Part shown: piece after piece, positions 12,701 through 24,666 of the stretch | How the letters are laid out: the number at the start of each line of letters is the position of its first letter | How positions within the stretch are numbered: position 1 is the stretch's first letter | NCBI GenBank assembly: GCA_022414725.1 | Contig: CM039464.1 | Span: 9,614,817 to 9,678,816, forward strand | DNA length: 64,000 bases | Direction: 5' to 3' | From: Microglena sp. YARC | Lineage: Eukaryota > Chlorophyta > Chlorophyceae > Chlamydomonadales > Chlamydomonadaceae | Position numbers and translations under genes: made by a program | The notes under the pieces: model-generated | Database searches by the model: none | Told to the model about the DNA's origin: nothing | Seen by the model: the letters and a program-made list of their open reading frames with translations, nothing else

Positions 12701-15700
12701 AGACCGTTGCTTGTTGCAAGGTGTCCAAAGATTCCTGTTCAATGAATGCTGTCAAGTTATTTGTGCGGTTAAGGGCCTTTGGTAATTTGAACGAAACGTT
12801 TTTGTGACAGAACTTTGTTGGTTATGACAAGGTTGCACGAAAACCTGTTCTGTTCAATTAATTTGCTGTTCAATTATGTCATTCCTGTTCAATGAATGCT
12901 GTTCAATTATTGCTGCTTAATGTCAGGAGCCTCTTTGGTAATTTCGACGTATCGGCGATTTGTGAATCTATTTCTTTGTGAGCAAATTTTATGGGGGTTT
13001 AGGCGGCGCGGCCGGTCGCCCTCTAGAGAAAGGGCTTGTAAGAAAAAGAAAGGAAAAGAAAAAAGAATAAACACGGCCCCCCCCCCCGAAAACCTAATGA
13101 CATTGCCCCCGCCCCCCCGGCCCCCGCTGTTCAATTAATGCTTCATTATGTTCTGTTTTTCAATTATTACTGTCATTCCTGTTAATTTGTGACATCGCGA
13201 TGATTTCTTGTGGCATGCGAAGAAGAGGGTGAAACACGGCACGAAAACCTTTCATTGCTGTTCATTATTGCTGCTTAAATGTGCTGTTCAATTATTGGGA
13301 GTGGAGGCACTCTTTGGTAATTTGACGTATCGGCGATTTGGTCTATTTCTTGTGAGCAAATTTGTATAGGCAGAGAAAGGTAAAGAAACACGTTCAATAA
13401 TTGCTGTTTCCGATCCTGTTCAAACCTATGAATGTTAGGGAGCCTCTTTGGTATTGCTGTTCATTTCTTGTGATTAAGGGCAGAGAAAGGTGCGGCCCGA
13501 AAACCCTGTTGCAATTATGTCATTATGTCCCCTGTTCAATGAATGCTGTTCAATTATTGCTGGCTTAATGTAAGGGAGCCTCTTTGGTAATTTGACGTAT
13601 CGGCGATTTGTCTATTTTCTTGTGAGCAAATTTGTTTAGGCAGAGAAAGGTAAAGAAACACGGCCCGAAAACCTATTGACATTGCTGTTCAATTAATGCT
13701 GTTCAAGTTATGTTCATTCCTGTTCAATGAATGCTGTTTCATTATTTCGCTGTTAGATGTAAGCGGAGCCTGCAATTTGACGTATCGGCCTATTTCTTTG
13801 TGATCTTCACATCTTTGTTTTGACGATGAAGTAAATTGTTCAATTATTGCTGCTTAATGACTTAATGTAATCGGGAAGGTTTAGTCCACGGCGAAAACCT
13901 ATGACATTGGCTGTTCAATGAATTGTCTTCTGTTCAATGAATGGCTGTTCAATTATTGCTGCTTAATGTAAGGGAGCCTCTTTGGTAATTTTGACGTATC
14001 GGCGATTTGTCTATTTCTTGTGAGCAATTTGTATAGGCAGAGAAAGGTAAAGAAACACGGCCCGAAAACTATGACAATTGCTGTTTCAATTAATGGCTGT
14101 TCAATTATGTCATTCCTGTTCAATGAATGCTGTTCAATTATTGCTGCTTAATGTAAGGGAGCCTCTTTGGTAATTTGACGTATCGGCGATTTGTCTATTT
14201 CTTGTGAGCAAATTTGTATAATGGCAGAGAAAGGTAAAGAAACACGGCCGAAAACCTATGACATTGCTGTTCAATTAATTTGCTGTTCAATTATGTCATT
14301 CTGTTCATGAATGCTGTTCAATTATTGCTGCTTAATGTAAGGGAGGCCTCTTTGGTAATTTGACGTATCGGCGATTTGTTCTATTCAATTTCTTGTGAGC
14401 AAATTTGTATAGGCAGAGATAGGTAAAAGAAACACGGCCCGAAAACCTATGACATTGCTGTTCAATTAATGCTGTTCAATTATGTCATTCCTGTTCAATG
14501 AATGCTGTTCAATTATTGCTGCTTAATGTAAGGGAGCCTCTTTGGTAATTTGACGTATCGGCGATTTGTCTATTTCTTGTGAGCAAATTTGTTTAGGCAG
14601 AGAAAGGTAAAGAAACACGGCCCGAAAACCTATGACATTGCTGTTCAATTAATGCTGTTCAATTATGTCATTCCTGTTCAATGAATGCTGTTCAATTATT
14701 GCTGCTTAATGTAAGGGAGCCTCTTTGGTAATTTTGACGTATCGGCGATTTTGTCTATTTCTTGTGAGCAAATTTGTTTATAGGCAGAGAAAGGTAAAGA
14801 AACACGGCCCGAAAACCTATGACATTGCTGTTCAATTAATGCTGTTCAATTATGTCATTCCTGTTCAATGAATGCTGTTCAATTATTGCTGCTAATGTAA
14901 GGGAGCCTCTTTGGTAATTTGACGTATCGGCGATTTGTCTATTTCTTGTGAGCAATTTGTTATTTGTATAGGCAGAAAGAAAGGTAAAGAAACAACGCCG
15001 CCTGGAAACCTATGACATTGCTGTTCAATTAATGCTGTTCAATTATGTCATTCCTGTTCAATGAATGCTGTTCAATTATTGCTGCTTAATGTAAGGGAGC
15101 CTCTTTGGTAATTTGACGTATCGGCGATTTGTCTATTTCTTGTGAGCAAATTTGTATAGGCAGAGAAGGTAAGAAACACGGCCCGAAAAACCTATGACAT
15201 TGCTGTTCAATTAATGCTGTTCAATTATGTCATTCCTGTTCAATGAAGCTGTTCAATTATTGCTGCTTAATGTAAGGGAGCCTCTTTGTAATTTGACGTA
15301 TCGGCGATTTGTCTATTTCTTGTGAGCAATTTGTATAGGCAGAGAAGGTAAAGAAACACGGCCCGAAAACCTATGACATTGCTGTTCAATTAATGCTGTT
15401 CAATTATGTCATTCCTGTTCAATGAATGCTGTTCAATTATTGCTGCTTAATGTAAGGGAGCCTCTTTGGTAATTTGACGTATCGGCGATTTGTCTATTTC
15501 TTGTGAGCAAATTTGTATAGGCAGAGAAAGGTAAAGAAACACGGCCCGAAAACCTATGACATTGCTGTTCAATTAATGCTGTTCAATTATGTCATTCCTG
15601 TTCAATGAATGCTGTTCAATTATTGCTGCTTAATGTAAGGGAGCCTCTTTGGTAATTTGACGTATCGGCGATTTGTCTATTTCTTGTGAGCAAATTTGTT

Positions 15701-18700
15701 TAGGCAGAGAAAGGTAAAGAAACACGGCACGAAAACCTATGACATTGCTGTTCAATTAATGCTGTTCAATTATGTCATTCCTGTTCAATGAATGCTGTTC
15801 AATTATTGCTGCTTAATGTAAGGGAGCCTCTTTGGTAATTTGACGTATCGGCGATTTGTCTATTTCTTGTGAGCAAATTTGTAGGCAGAGAAAGGTAAAG
15901 AAACACGGCCCGAAAACCTATGACATTGCTGTTCAATTAATGCTGTTCAATTATGTCATTCCTGTTCAATGAATGCTGTTCAATTATTGCTGCTTAATGT
16001 AAGGGAGCTCTTTGGTAATTTGACGTATCGGCGATTTGTCTATTTCTTGTGAGCAAATTTGTATAGGCAGAGAAAGGTAAAGAAACACGGCCCGAAAACC
16101 TATGACATTGCTGTTCAATTAATGCTGTTCAATTATGTCATTCCTGTTCAATGAATGCTGTTCAATTATTGCTGCTTAATGTAAGGGAGCCTCTTTGGTA
16201 ATTTGACGTATCGGCGATTTGTCTATTTCTTGTGAGCAAATTTGTATAGGCAGAGAAAGGTAAAGAAACACGGCCCGAAACTATGACATTGCTGTTCAAT
16301 TAATGCTGTTCAATTATGTCATTCCTGTTCAATGAATGCTGTTCAATTATTGCTGCTTAATGTAAGGGAGCCTCTTTGGTAATTTGACGTATCGGCGATT
16401 TGTCTATTTCTTGTGAGCAAATTTGTATAGGCAGAGAAAGGTAAAGAAACACGGCCCGAAAACCTATGACATTGCTGTTCAATTAATGCTGTTCAATTAT
16501 GTCATTCCTGTTCAATGAATGCTGTTCAATTATTGCTGCTTAATGTAAGGGAGCCTCTTTGGTAATTTGACGTATCGGCGATTTGTCTATTTCTTGTGAG
16601 CAAATTTGTATTAGGCAGAGAAAGAAAGAAACACGGCCCGAAAACCTATGACATTGCTGTTCAATTAATGCTGTTCAATTATGTCATTCCTGTTCAATGA
16701 ATGCTGTTCAATTATTGCTGCTTAATGTAAGGGAGCCTCTTTGTAATTTGACGTATCGGCGATTTGTCTATTTCTTGTGAGCAAATTTGTATAGGCAGAG
16801 AAAGGTAAAGAAACACGGCCCGAAAACCTATGACATTGCTGTTCAATTAATGCTGTTCAATTATGTCATTCCTGTTCAATGAATGCTGTTCAATTATTGC
16901 TGCTTAATGTAAGGGAGCCTCTTTGGTAATTTGACGTATCGGCGATTTGTCTATTTCTTGTGAGCAAATTTGTATAGGCAGAGAAAGGTAAAGAAACACG
17001 GCCCGAAAACCTATGACATTGCTGTTCAATTAATGCTGTTCAATTATGTCATTCCTGTTCAATGAATGCTGTTCAATTATTGCTGCTTAATGTAAGGAGC
17101 CTCTTTGGTAATTTGACGTATCGGCGATTTGTCTATTTCTTGTGAGCAAATTTGTATAGGCAGAGAAAGGTAAAGAAACACGGCCCGAAAACCTATGACA
17201 TTGCTGTTCAATTAATGCTGTTCAATTATGTCATTCCTGTTCAATGAATGCTGTTCAATTATTGCTGCTTAATGTAAGGGAGCCTCTTTGTAATTTGACG
17301 TATCGGCGATTTGTCTATTTCTTGTGAGCAAATTTGTATAGGCAGAGAAAGGTAAAGAAACACGGCCCGAAAACCTATGACATTGCTGTTCAATTAATGC
17401 TGTTCAATTATGTCATTCCTGTTCAATGAATGCTGTTCAATTATTGCTGCTTAATGTAAGGGAGCCTCTTTGGTAATTTGACGTATCGGCGATTTGTCTA
17501 TTTCTTGTGAGCAAATTTGTATAGGCAGAGAAAGGTAAAGAAACACGGCCCGAAAACCTATGACATTGCTGTTCAATTAATGCTGTTCAATTATGTCATT
17601 CCTGTTCAATGAATGCTGTTCAATTATTGCTGCTTAATGTAAGGGAGCCTCTTTGGTAATTTGACGTATCGGCGATTTGTCTATTTCTTGTGAGCAAATT
17701 TGTATAGGCAGAGAAAGGTAAAGAAACACGGCCCGAAAACCTATGACATTGCTGTTCAATTAATGCTGTTCAATTATGTCATTCCTGTTCAATGAATGCT
17801 GTTCAATTATTGCTGCTTAATGTAAGGGAGCTCTTTGGTAATTTGACGTATCGGCGATTTGTCTATTTCTTGTGAGCAAATTTGTTTAGGCAGAGAAAGG
17901 TAAAGAAACACGGCCCGAAAACCTATGACATTGCTGTTCAATTAAGGCTGTTCAATTATGTCATTCCTGTTCAATGAATGCTGTTCAATTATTGCTGCTT
18001 AATGTAAGGGAGCCTCTTTGGTAATTTGACGTATCGGCGATTTGTCTATTTCTTGTGAGCAAATTTGTATAGGCAGAGAAAGGTAAAGAAACACGGCCCG
18101 AAAACCTATGACATTGCTGTTCAAAATTATGTCAATGACTGTTCAATTAAATGTAAGGGAGCCTTTGGTAATTTGTCTCCCAATGAATTATGCTGTTCAA
18201 TGAATGCTGTTTCAATTATTGCTGCTTAATGTAAGGGAGCCTCTTTGGTAATTTGACGTATCGGCGATTTGTCTATTTCTTGTGAGCAAATTTGTATAGG
18301 CAGAGAAAGGTAAAGAAACACGGCCCGAAAACCTATGACATTGCTGTTCAATTAATGCTGTTCAATTATGTCATTCCTGTTCAATGAATGCTGTTCAATT
18401 ATTGCTGCTTAATGTAAGGGAGCCTCTTTGGTAATTTGACGTATCGGCGATTTGTCTATTTCTTGTGAGCAAATTTGTATAGGCAGAGAAAGGTAAAGAA
18501 ACACGGCCCGAAAACCTATGACATTGCTGTTCAATTAATGCTGTTCAATTATGTCATTCCTGTTCAATGAATGCTGTTCAATTATTGCTGCTTAATGTAA
18601 GGGAGCCTCTTTGGTAATTTGACGTATCGGCGATTTGTCTATTTCTTGTGAGCAAATTTGTATAGGCAGAGAAAGGTAAAGAAACACGGCCCGAAAACCT

Positions 18701-20875
18701 ATGACATTGCTGTTCAATTAATGCTGTTCAATTATGTCATTCCTGTTCAATGAATGCTGTTCAATTATTGCTGCTTAATGTAAGGGAGCCTCTTTGGTAA
18801 TTTGACGTATCGGCGATTTGTCTATTTCTTGTGAGCAAATTTGTATAGGCAGAGAAAGGTAAAGAAACACGGCCCGAAAACCTATGACATTGCTGTTCAA
18901 TTAAAGCTGTTCAATTATGTCATTCCTGTTCAATGAATGCTGTTCAATTATTGCTGCTTAATGTAAGGGAGCCTCTTTGGTAATTTGACGTATCGGCGAT
19001 TTGTCTATTTCTTGTGAGCAAATTTGTATAGGCAGAGAAAGGTAAAGAAACACGGCCCGAAAACCTATGACATTGCTGTTCAATTAATGCTGTTCAATTA
19101 TGTCATTCCTGTTCAATGAATGCTGTTCAATTATTGCTGCTTAATGTAAGGGAGCCTCTTTGGTAATTTGACGTATCGGCGATTTGTCTATTTCTTGTGA
19201 GCAAATTTGTATAGGCAGAGAAAGGTAAAGAAACACGGCCCGAAAACTATGACATTGCTGTTCAATTAATGCTGTTCAATTATGTCATTCCTGTTCAATG
19301 AATGCTGTTCAATTATTGCTGCTTAATGTAAGGGAGCCTCTTTGGTAATTTGACGTATCGGCGATTTGTCTATTTCTTGTGAGCAAATTTGTATAGGCAG
19401 AGAAAGGTAAAGAAACACGGCCCGAAAACCTATGACATTGCTGTTCAATTAATGCTGTTCAATTATGTCATTCTGTTCAATGAATGCTGTTCAATTATTG
19501 CTGCTTAATGTAAGGGAGCCTCTTTGGTAATTTGACGTATCGGCGATTTGTCTATTTCTTGTGAGCAAATTTGTATAGGCAGAGATAGGTAAAGAAACAC
19601 GGCCCGAAAACCTATGACATTGCTGTTCAATTAATGCTGTTCAATTATGTCATTCCTGTTCAATGAATGCTGTTCAATTATTGCTGCTTAATGTAAGGGA
19701 GCCTCTTTGGTAATTTGACGTATCGGCGATTTGTCTATTTCTTGTGAGCAAATTTGTATAGGCAGAGATGGTAAAGAAACACGGCCCGAAAACCTAATGA
19801 CATTGCTGTTCAATTAATGCTGTTCAATTATGTCATTCCTGTTCAATGAATGCTGTTCAATTATTGCTGCTTAATGTAAGGGAGCCTCTTTGGTAATTTG
19901 ACGTATCGGCGATTTGTCTATTTCTTGTGAGCAAATTTGTATAGGCAGAGAAAGGTAAAGAAACACGGCCCGAAAACCTATGACATTGCTGTTCAATTAA
20001 TGCTGTTCAATTATGTCATTCCTGTTCAATGAATGCTGTTCAATTATTGCTGCTTAATGTAAGGGAGCCTCTTTGGTAATTTGACGTATCGGCGATTTGT
20101 CTATTTCTTGTGAGCAAATTTGTATAGGCAGAGAAAGGTAAAGAAACACGGCCCGAAAACCTATGACATTGCTGTTCAATTAATGCTGTTCAATTATGTC
20201 ATTCCTGTTCAATGAATGCTGTTCAATTATTGCTGCTTAATGTAAGGGAGCCTCTTTGGTAATTTGACGTATCGGCGATTTGTCTATTTCTTGTGAGCAA
20301 ATTTGTATAGGCAGAGAAAGGTAAAGAAACACGGCCCGAAAACCTATGACATTGCTGTTCAATTAATGCTGTTCAATTATGTCATTCCTGTTCAATGAAT
20401 GCTGTTCAATTATTGCTGCTTAATGTAAGGGAGCCTCTTTGGTAATTTGACGTATCGGCGATTTGTCTATTTCTTGTGAGCAAATTTGTATAGGCAGAGA
20501 AAGGTAAAGAACGGCCCGAAAACCTATGACATTGCTGTTCAATTATTGCTGTTTCAATTATGTCATTCTGTTCAATGAATGCTGTTCAATTATTGCTGCT
20601 TAATGTAAGGGAGCCTCTTTGGTAATTTGACGTATCGGCGATTTGTCTATTTCTTGTGAGCAAATTTGTATAGGCAGAGAAAGGTAAAGAAACACGGCCC
20701 GAAAACCTATGACATTGCTGTTCAATTAATGCTGTTCAATGAATGATTTTCAATTATTGCTGTTTAACATAGGGGAGCCTCTTTGTCATTTGACGTATCG
20801 ACGATTTGTCTCTTTCTTCCGACCAAATTTGTGCAGGCAGAGAAAGGTAAAGAAACAAGACCCGGAAACTTTATC
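9722..20875. repeat. 183-bp satellite array, about 60 copies
   Basis: The monomer contains ACACGGCCCGAAAACCTATG, ATTGCTGTTCAATTAATGC, TAAGGGAGCCTCTTTGG, TTGACGTATCGGCGATTTG and GAGCAAATTTGTATAGGCAG. Successive CGGCCCG words at 18,504 and 18,687 give a period of 183 bp. Copies from about 15 to 20.7 kb are nearly identical. Those from 9.7 to 14 kb carry many small indels and scrambled partial copies (for example 10,650-10,800, 11,930-12,300, 12,690-13,510). The array touches the N gap on its left, so its true length is unknown. Confidence 0.95.
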
Positions 20876-21096
20876 ATTGCTGTTTCATTAGGAGCTCACC
20901 CTGCAATAAGTTGTTGAGTATGTCTCTAATGACTTATATTATCGCTGTTTAATGTAGGGGAGCCTCTTTGGCGATTTGACATATCAACGATGTCTCTCCT
21001 TCTTGCCTGTTCTTGTAACTATTTTTTTACTGTCAGAGAAAGTTACAGAAACAGGGCCCAGAAACCTATATCATAGCTGTTTCACAAGGAGCTTAC
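20876..21096. repeat. diverged edge units of the 183-bp satellite containing an exon border
   Basis: Two satellite-related units (AGGGGAGCCTCTTTG, TTTGACATATCAACGATG) diverge strongly from the array. The left one includes 20,888-20,931, a degraded copy of the CBS-gene exon end and donor (minus-strand GTGAGC, compared with GTAAGC at 21,096). The right one runs directly into the real exon end at 21,097. The array therefore borders, and probably derives from, the intron beginning at this donor. Confidence 0.65.
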
Positions 21097-21244
21097 CCTT
21101 CAAGAAGTTGTTGAGTATGTCTCTAATGTCGAGGAAGCCTGCGAGGTCTCCAGCAACCTCGTCTGAGGGCCACAGACAACCTGAGCCAGTCTTCTCTCCA
21201 GAAGTGACGACAGGACATGACAGGATCTTGGCGGTGGATAACTC
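21097..21244 (-). CDS. CBS-domain protein, downstream exon (partial gene)
   Basis: On the minus strand an acceptor TACACAG at 21,247-21,245 opens a 148-nt exon reading ELSTAKILSCPVVTSG, a polar insert, then AGDLAGFLDIRDILNNFLK, and ending at an AAGG/GTAAGC donor. It joins in phase to the exon at 23,430-23,552. Together they have the shape of a CBS module: an alpha helix with ..SATIEEALQ, then ELSTAKILSCPVV and GFLDIRDIL. CBS domains typically bind adenosyl nucleotides and regulate partner proteins. The exon ends in phase 1, so more exons must lie at lower coordinates, beyond the satellite or in the gap. Confidence 0.7.
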
Positions 21245-21720
21245 CTGTGTATGTACGGGTGTGTATGTGTGTGTGTGCCTATGTGTGTGTATGTGTGTGT
21301 ATGCCTGAAGGCCACAGACAACCTGAGCCAGTCTTCTCACCAGAAGTGACGACAGGACATGACAGAATCTTGGCGGTGGATAACTCCTGTGTATATACTT
21401 GTGTATGTGTGTGTGTGCCTATGTGTGTGTATGTGTGTGTATGCCTGAGGGCCACAGACAACCTGAGCCAGTCGTCTTCCGAGGAAAGACGACAAGATAC
21501 AACACAATCTTGGCGGTGGATAACTCATGTTTGTACCTGTGTGTATGTGTGTGTATGTATGTGTGTGTGTACGTGTACGTGTGTGTATGTTTGTATGTGT
21601 GTGTATGTGTGTGTATGTGCGTACGTGTGTGTGTATGTGTGTGTATGTGTGTATGTGTTTGTATGTCCCTGAAGTGCCGACAGGAAATGACAGGATCTTG
21701 GCGGTGGACAACTCCTGGGT
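21245..21720. repeat. tandem copies of the CBS exon start and acceptor
   Basis: Three partial copies of the exon's 5' part plus acceptor lie upstream in the intron, with borders at 21,386, 21,526 and 21,714. Each is separated by TGTGTATG microsatellite that would sit where the pyrimidine tract lies on the minus strand. The copies carry GGCGGTGGATAACTC and increasingly diverged exon sequence, and the last is truncated. Each copy provides a decoy 3' splice site. Confidence 0.75.
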
Positions 21721-22045
21721 ATGTATGTGAGTGTATATGTATGCATGTGTATGTGTGTATATGTGTGTGTATGTATGTGTGTGTATGTGTGTATATGCGC
21801 ATGTGTGCATGTGTGTATATGTGTGTATGTGTATGTGTGTGCGTGTATGTGTATGAGTGTTTGTGTGTACGTGTGTGTGTATGTGTGTGTTTATGTGCAT
21901 GTGTTCATATGTGTGTACGTGTGTATGTGTATGTGTGTATGAGTGTTTCGGTGCATGTGTTTGTGTATGTGTGTGGATGTATGTGTTTGTGTATGTGTGC
22001 GTTTATGTGTAGTGTATGTGTATATGTGCATCTGCCTTCTCTTGC
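21530..22045. repeat. TGTGTATG microsatellite
   Basis: This is a long run of (TG)n with TATG and TACG variants, extending the repeat that separates the copied exon starts. His/Thr-rich and Cys/Val-rich frames across it are microsatellite artefacts. Confidence 0.9.
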
Positions 22046-22239
22046 TTGCACCATGCTCAACTAAATGTATGTGTGTTCCAGTCCAGAGGGAGCCCAATAG
22101 GCCGAAGGGGCGTTCCGAACATAGAATAATCAAGATGAAAGATAGATTTTTGTTGGCAATATGTGTTTTCAAGTCGAGAATACAATTTGGGCTGAAAATG
22201 AAGTGAAAAATAGCAACTTTCCCCCCTGTTTCCGCCTGT

Positions 22240-22452
22240 TTTGGTGGAGTCTCCCCTTCTCTACCCCCCAGATTCACCCTGTTGTCTGTTTCTCAATCTG
22301 TCCGACGACCGAGACGAAGCCTGACACATCAGCCAACCGTCTCGTAACTAACTGGCTTCGGTCCACTCCATTTCGTTGTCACCTGTCGTTACGTTGACAA
22401 CCCTATCCGCCAATTTTCCGTGTCGCTTGCGGTGCTGCCTAGGACTTGTCAG
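22240..22452 (+). mobile_element. dispersed repeat family C (GTCCGTC..CTAACTGGCTTCGG)
   Basis: This is a diverged copy of a roughly 200-bp repeat. Its marks are GGTGGAG..CCCC, a run of GTCCGAC words, GAAGCCTGACACATCAGCC, CGTAACTAACTGGCTTCGG, CCGTTGCCACCTGTCG-like sequence, CCGCCAATTTT and a TAGGACTTGT end. Other copies lie at 44,385-44,582, 46,210-46,443, 46,640-46,858 (inverted) and 46,953-47,152. It has no coding frame and is likely a non-autonomous element of unknown class. Confidence 0.65.
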
Positions 22453-22518
22453 GAGGGGTGATTATAACAATCCCTTCATTAACTTGTCCCCAACAAGCAC
22501 TGCATATTATTTGGGATA

Positions 22519-22665
22519 TGCGTAGCAGCTTCTAGGCAGCTCCTTTCACCCACCCTTGGGCCAAACCTGAAGCAAGGTAGTGTGTCTGGAAGCTGGCATT
22601 ACAGGCCTCCCAATGCAGCTGTAATCTTGGGGCTCGAATCAGTCACTGGGTAATGGAGCTGGGTG
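22519..22665. mobile_element. hairpin element family B (MITE-like), diverged copy
   Basis: The left arm GCAGCTTCTAGGCAGCTCC is clear and the internal stretch ATCTTGGGGCT is shared with the copy at 42,446-42,637. The right arm is degraded. Confidence 0.55.
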
Positions 22666-22668
22666 GAG

Positions 22669-22751
22669 GCTGCAACGTGTGGGGGGCCTTTGGTGACATC
22701 GAGGCGGAGGCCACGCGGCTTCTGAGCGACCTCAACTTCGTAAAGGTTTTC
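22669..22751 (+). CDS. candidate exon, function unknown
   Basis: The plus frame reads CNVWGAFGDIEAEATRLL followed by SDLNFVKVFR and ends at TTTTCAG/GTACCT. The composition is convincingly protein-like, but upstream it merges with a MITE copy so the acceptor is unclear. It also lies inside an intron of the minus-strand CBS gene. It may be a gene fragment or an exon of an overlapping gene. Confidence 0.3.
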
Positions 22752-22835
22752 AGGTACCTACCACCCACCCCTCCACCCCCCACCCACACCCACATGGATG
22801 TAAACAGTGCTACTAGCCGAGCATTAGAAATATAA

Positions 22836-23175
22836 CATTGCAAAGAACAAGACAGGCGTATATAAAACACAGAGGCAACTTCACATGCAGCAAGGAACTG
22901 GAATATTATAAATATGATATTGCAAAGATGAAGACAGGCGCAAATAAAAGACATTCCCAATGTGTATTTTTTATGCCAGTGAGTCGAAATGCCCCACTGA
23001 CTTCACCCTGCAGTCCCCCAGGGCAATGCCCCACCAACTTATCCCTCCCCAGGGTGTACAGAGGCAACTTCACATGAAGCAAGGCAAGTGGAACATAAGG
23101 AACACGATTTTGCAAAGAACAAGACAGGCGTATATAAAACACAGAGGTAACTTTACATGCAGCAGGGCAGCAGGA
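22836..23175. repeat. tandem repeat, AAGACAGGCGTATATAAAAC units
   Basis: Three copies of a segment containing TTGCAAAGAACAAGACAGGC, TATATAAAACACAGAGG and CAACTTCACATGCAGCAAGG start near 22,838, 22,920 and 23,110, with a further partial copy near 23,056. They lie inside the CBS-gene intron. No frame here looks real. Confidence 0.65.
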
Positions 23176-23429
23176 AGATCACAGCAAGAGGCTCCACCAC
23201 CACCAGTTTTTTTATGTGACACGTTCCAACCCCCCTCCGCCCACAGAATACCCCTATCTCAGGCCAAGGATACCTTGCTACGGTACATTCCTGAAATCAG
23301 ACTAGCGTCACAACATATACTACACAACTGGACATACATAAAGCTGAAAACAAACTGACTGACTGACCCACCACCACTGACCCACCACCAGCACAGACCC
23401 ACCACCACCACCACTGACCCACCACTGAC

Positions 23430-23552
23430 CTGCAAGGCCTCTTCAATTGTAGCGCTCTCTTTCAGAACGATGACTGTCCTATTCTTATGTTCCTTGATGA
23501 GAGTGGACACCTTGGTGTCGCCCATCAACTTGTGCGCCGCCGTAAAATCAAC
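23430..23552 (-). CDS. CBS-domain protein, upstream exon (partial gene)
   Basis: On the minus strand, acceptor GTGCAG opens a 123-nt exon of 41 codons: VDFTAAHKLMGDTKVSTLIK, then EHKNRTVIVLKESATIEEAL and Q, ending at TTGCAG/GTCAGT. The pattern 'V.tLi....r.viVl.esati.eAL' is the first half of a CBS domain, and the exon joins in phase 0 to the exon at 21,097-21,244 across a 2,185-bp intron. Exons upstream on the minus strand (higher coordinates) must exist. A possible one lies at 25,939-26,014, which is ambiguous in strand. Confidence 0.75.
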
Positions 23553-23559
23553 CTGCACA

Positions 23560-24110
23560 TAGGTGTGTAAGGCATTGTAAGGCACTATACAGTATTGTAT
23601 GGTTTTGTACAGCATCATTGTACGGCGTGTGTTCCTTGATGAGTGTGGACACTTTAGTGTCTCTCATCAACTTGAGCGCCGCCGTAAAATCAACCTGTAA
23701 ATGGCATTATTGTAAGGCATTGCAAGCTATTGTACGACATTGTACGGCAGTATTGCACAGCTTGCGGTGTCGCCCATCAACTTGTGCGCCGCCGTAAAAT
23801 CAACCCGCATACAGTATTGTAAGGCATTGCAAGCTATTGTACGATATTGTACGGCATTATTGGAAGGCATTGTAAGCTATTGTATGGTATTGTATGGCAT
23901 TAATGTATGGCTTGCTTTGTCTCCAATCAACTTGTGTGCCGCCGTAAAATCAACCTGCAAACGGTTCTGTGTGCTATTGTAAGGCATTGTGAGCTGTTGT
24001 AAGGCATTGTTCAGTATTGTAGGGTGTTGTACGGTATTGTACGGCATTATTCTACAGCTTTTGATGAATCCCATCAGCTTGTGCGACACCGTAAAACAAA
24101 CCTGCACCCA
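23560..24110. repeat. tandem copies of the CBS exon start plus GGCATTGTAA repeats
   Basis: Four copies of the exon's acceptor and first codons (plus-strand CCGTAAAATCAACCTGCA) have borders at 23,694, 23,804, 23,954 and 24,101, that is 110-150 bp apart from the real border at 23,552. Between them lie 10-bp-like words GGCATTGTAAG and GTATTGTACG. The first copy extends furthest into the exon; the others stop near the VDFTAAHKLMG codons. All would present decoy acceptors on the minus strand. Confidence 0.8.
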
Positions 24111-24550
24111 AGTAGGCACAACAATACATGGTGAGCACGCCACCACCACCGCCATCCCCCCTACATCACCAACCCTTGTGTTCACCACCAACCCTTGTGC
24201 TCACCACCAAGTGCAATGCGAGCCTTATAAAGATGAGTGATCAAGCTACATACATTTTTGCATGGCATTGTAAGGCATTGCAAGGTATTGTCCGGCTCAC
24301 AGTGTTGTCCGAGGATGTATGAATGCACGGACTTTGAACTTGGTTACACCTTGGCCTCCACCTAGCGATTTGGCTGAGTGCCGTCTTTGGCGATAAAGAA
24401 AAAACGAGGGGAAAACAAATGCACGGATACCCATGAAATAAAAAAGGCTGCCGGCTTTCATCAAATCAAAACTTTGTCAAATCAACCATGGCGATTGGCA
24501 GTCAGATTGAGCCTTCAAGGTGCACTAGGTTGCTTTAGGTTTGGTTGATT

Positions 24551-24604
24551 AGCCAGCCAGGGGAGCTGCATAGAAGATGCTGCTAGTAGCGGAAGAAAGC
24601 TTTA
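24551..24604. mobile_element. hairpin element family B, half copy
   Basis: The segment GGGAGCTGCATAGAAGATGC and TGCTAGTAGCGGAAGAAAGC corresponds to the right arm of the family B hairpin elements. The left arm is absent. Confidence 0.5.
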
Positions 24605-24666
24605 TGTAGTACCCTGGACTACGCCACAAGAGCAGGGCTGTCACTATCGTTCTGATTCCAAGATTA

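Noticed and set aside
9722..20875. CRISPR-like array (regular repeats)
   Set aside because: The whole 183-bp unit is conserved with no variable spacers, and the context is eukaryotic.
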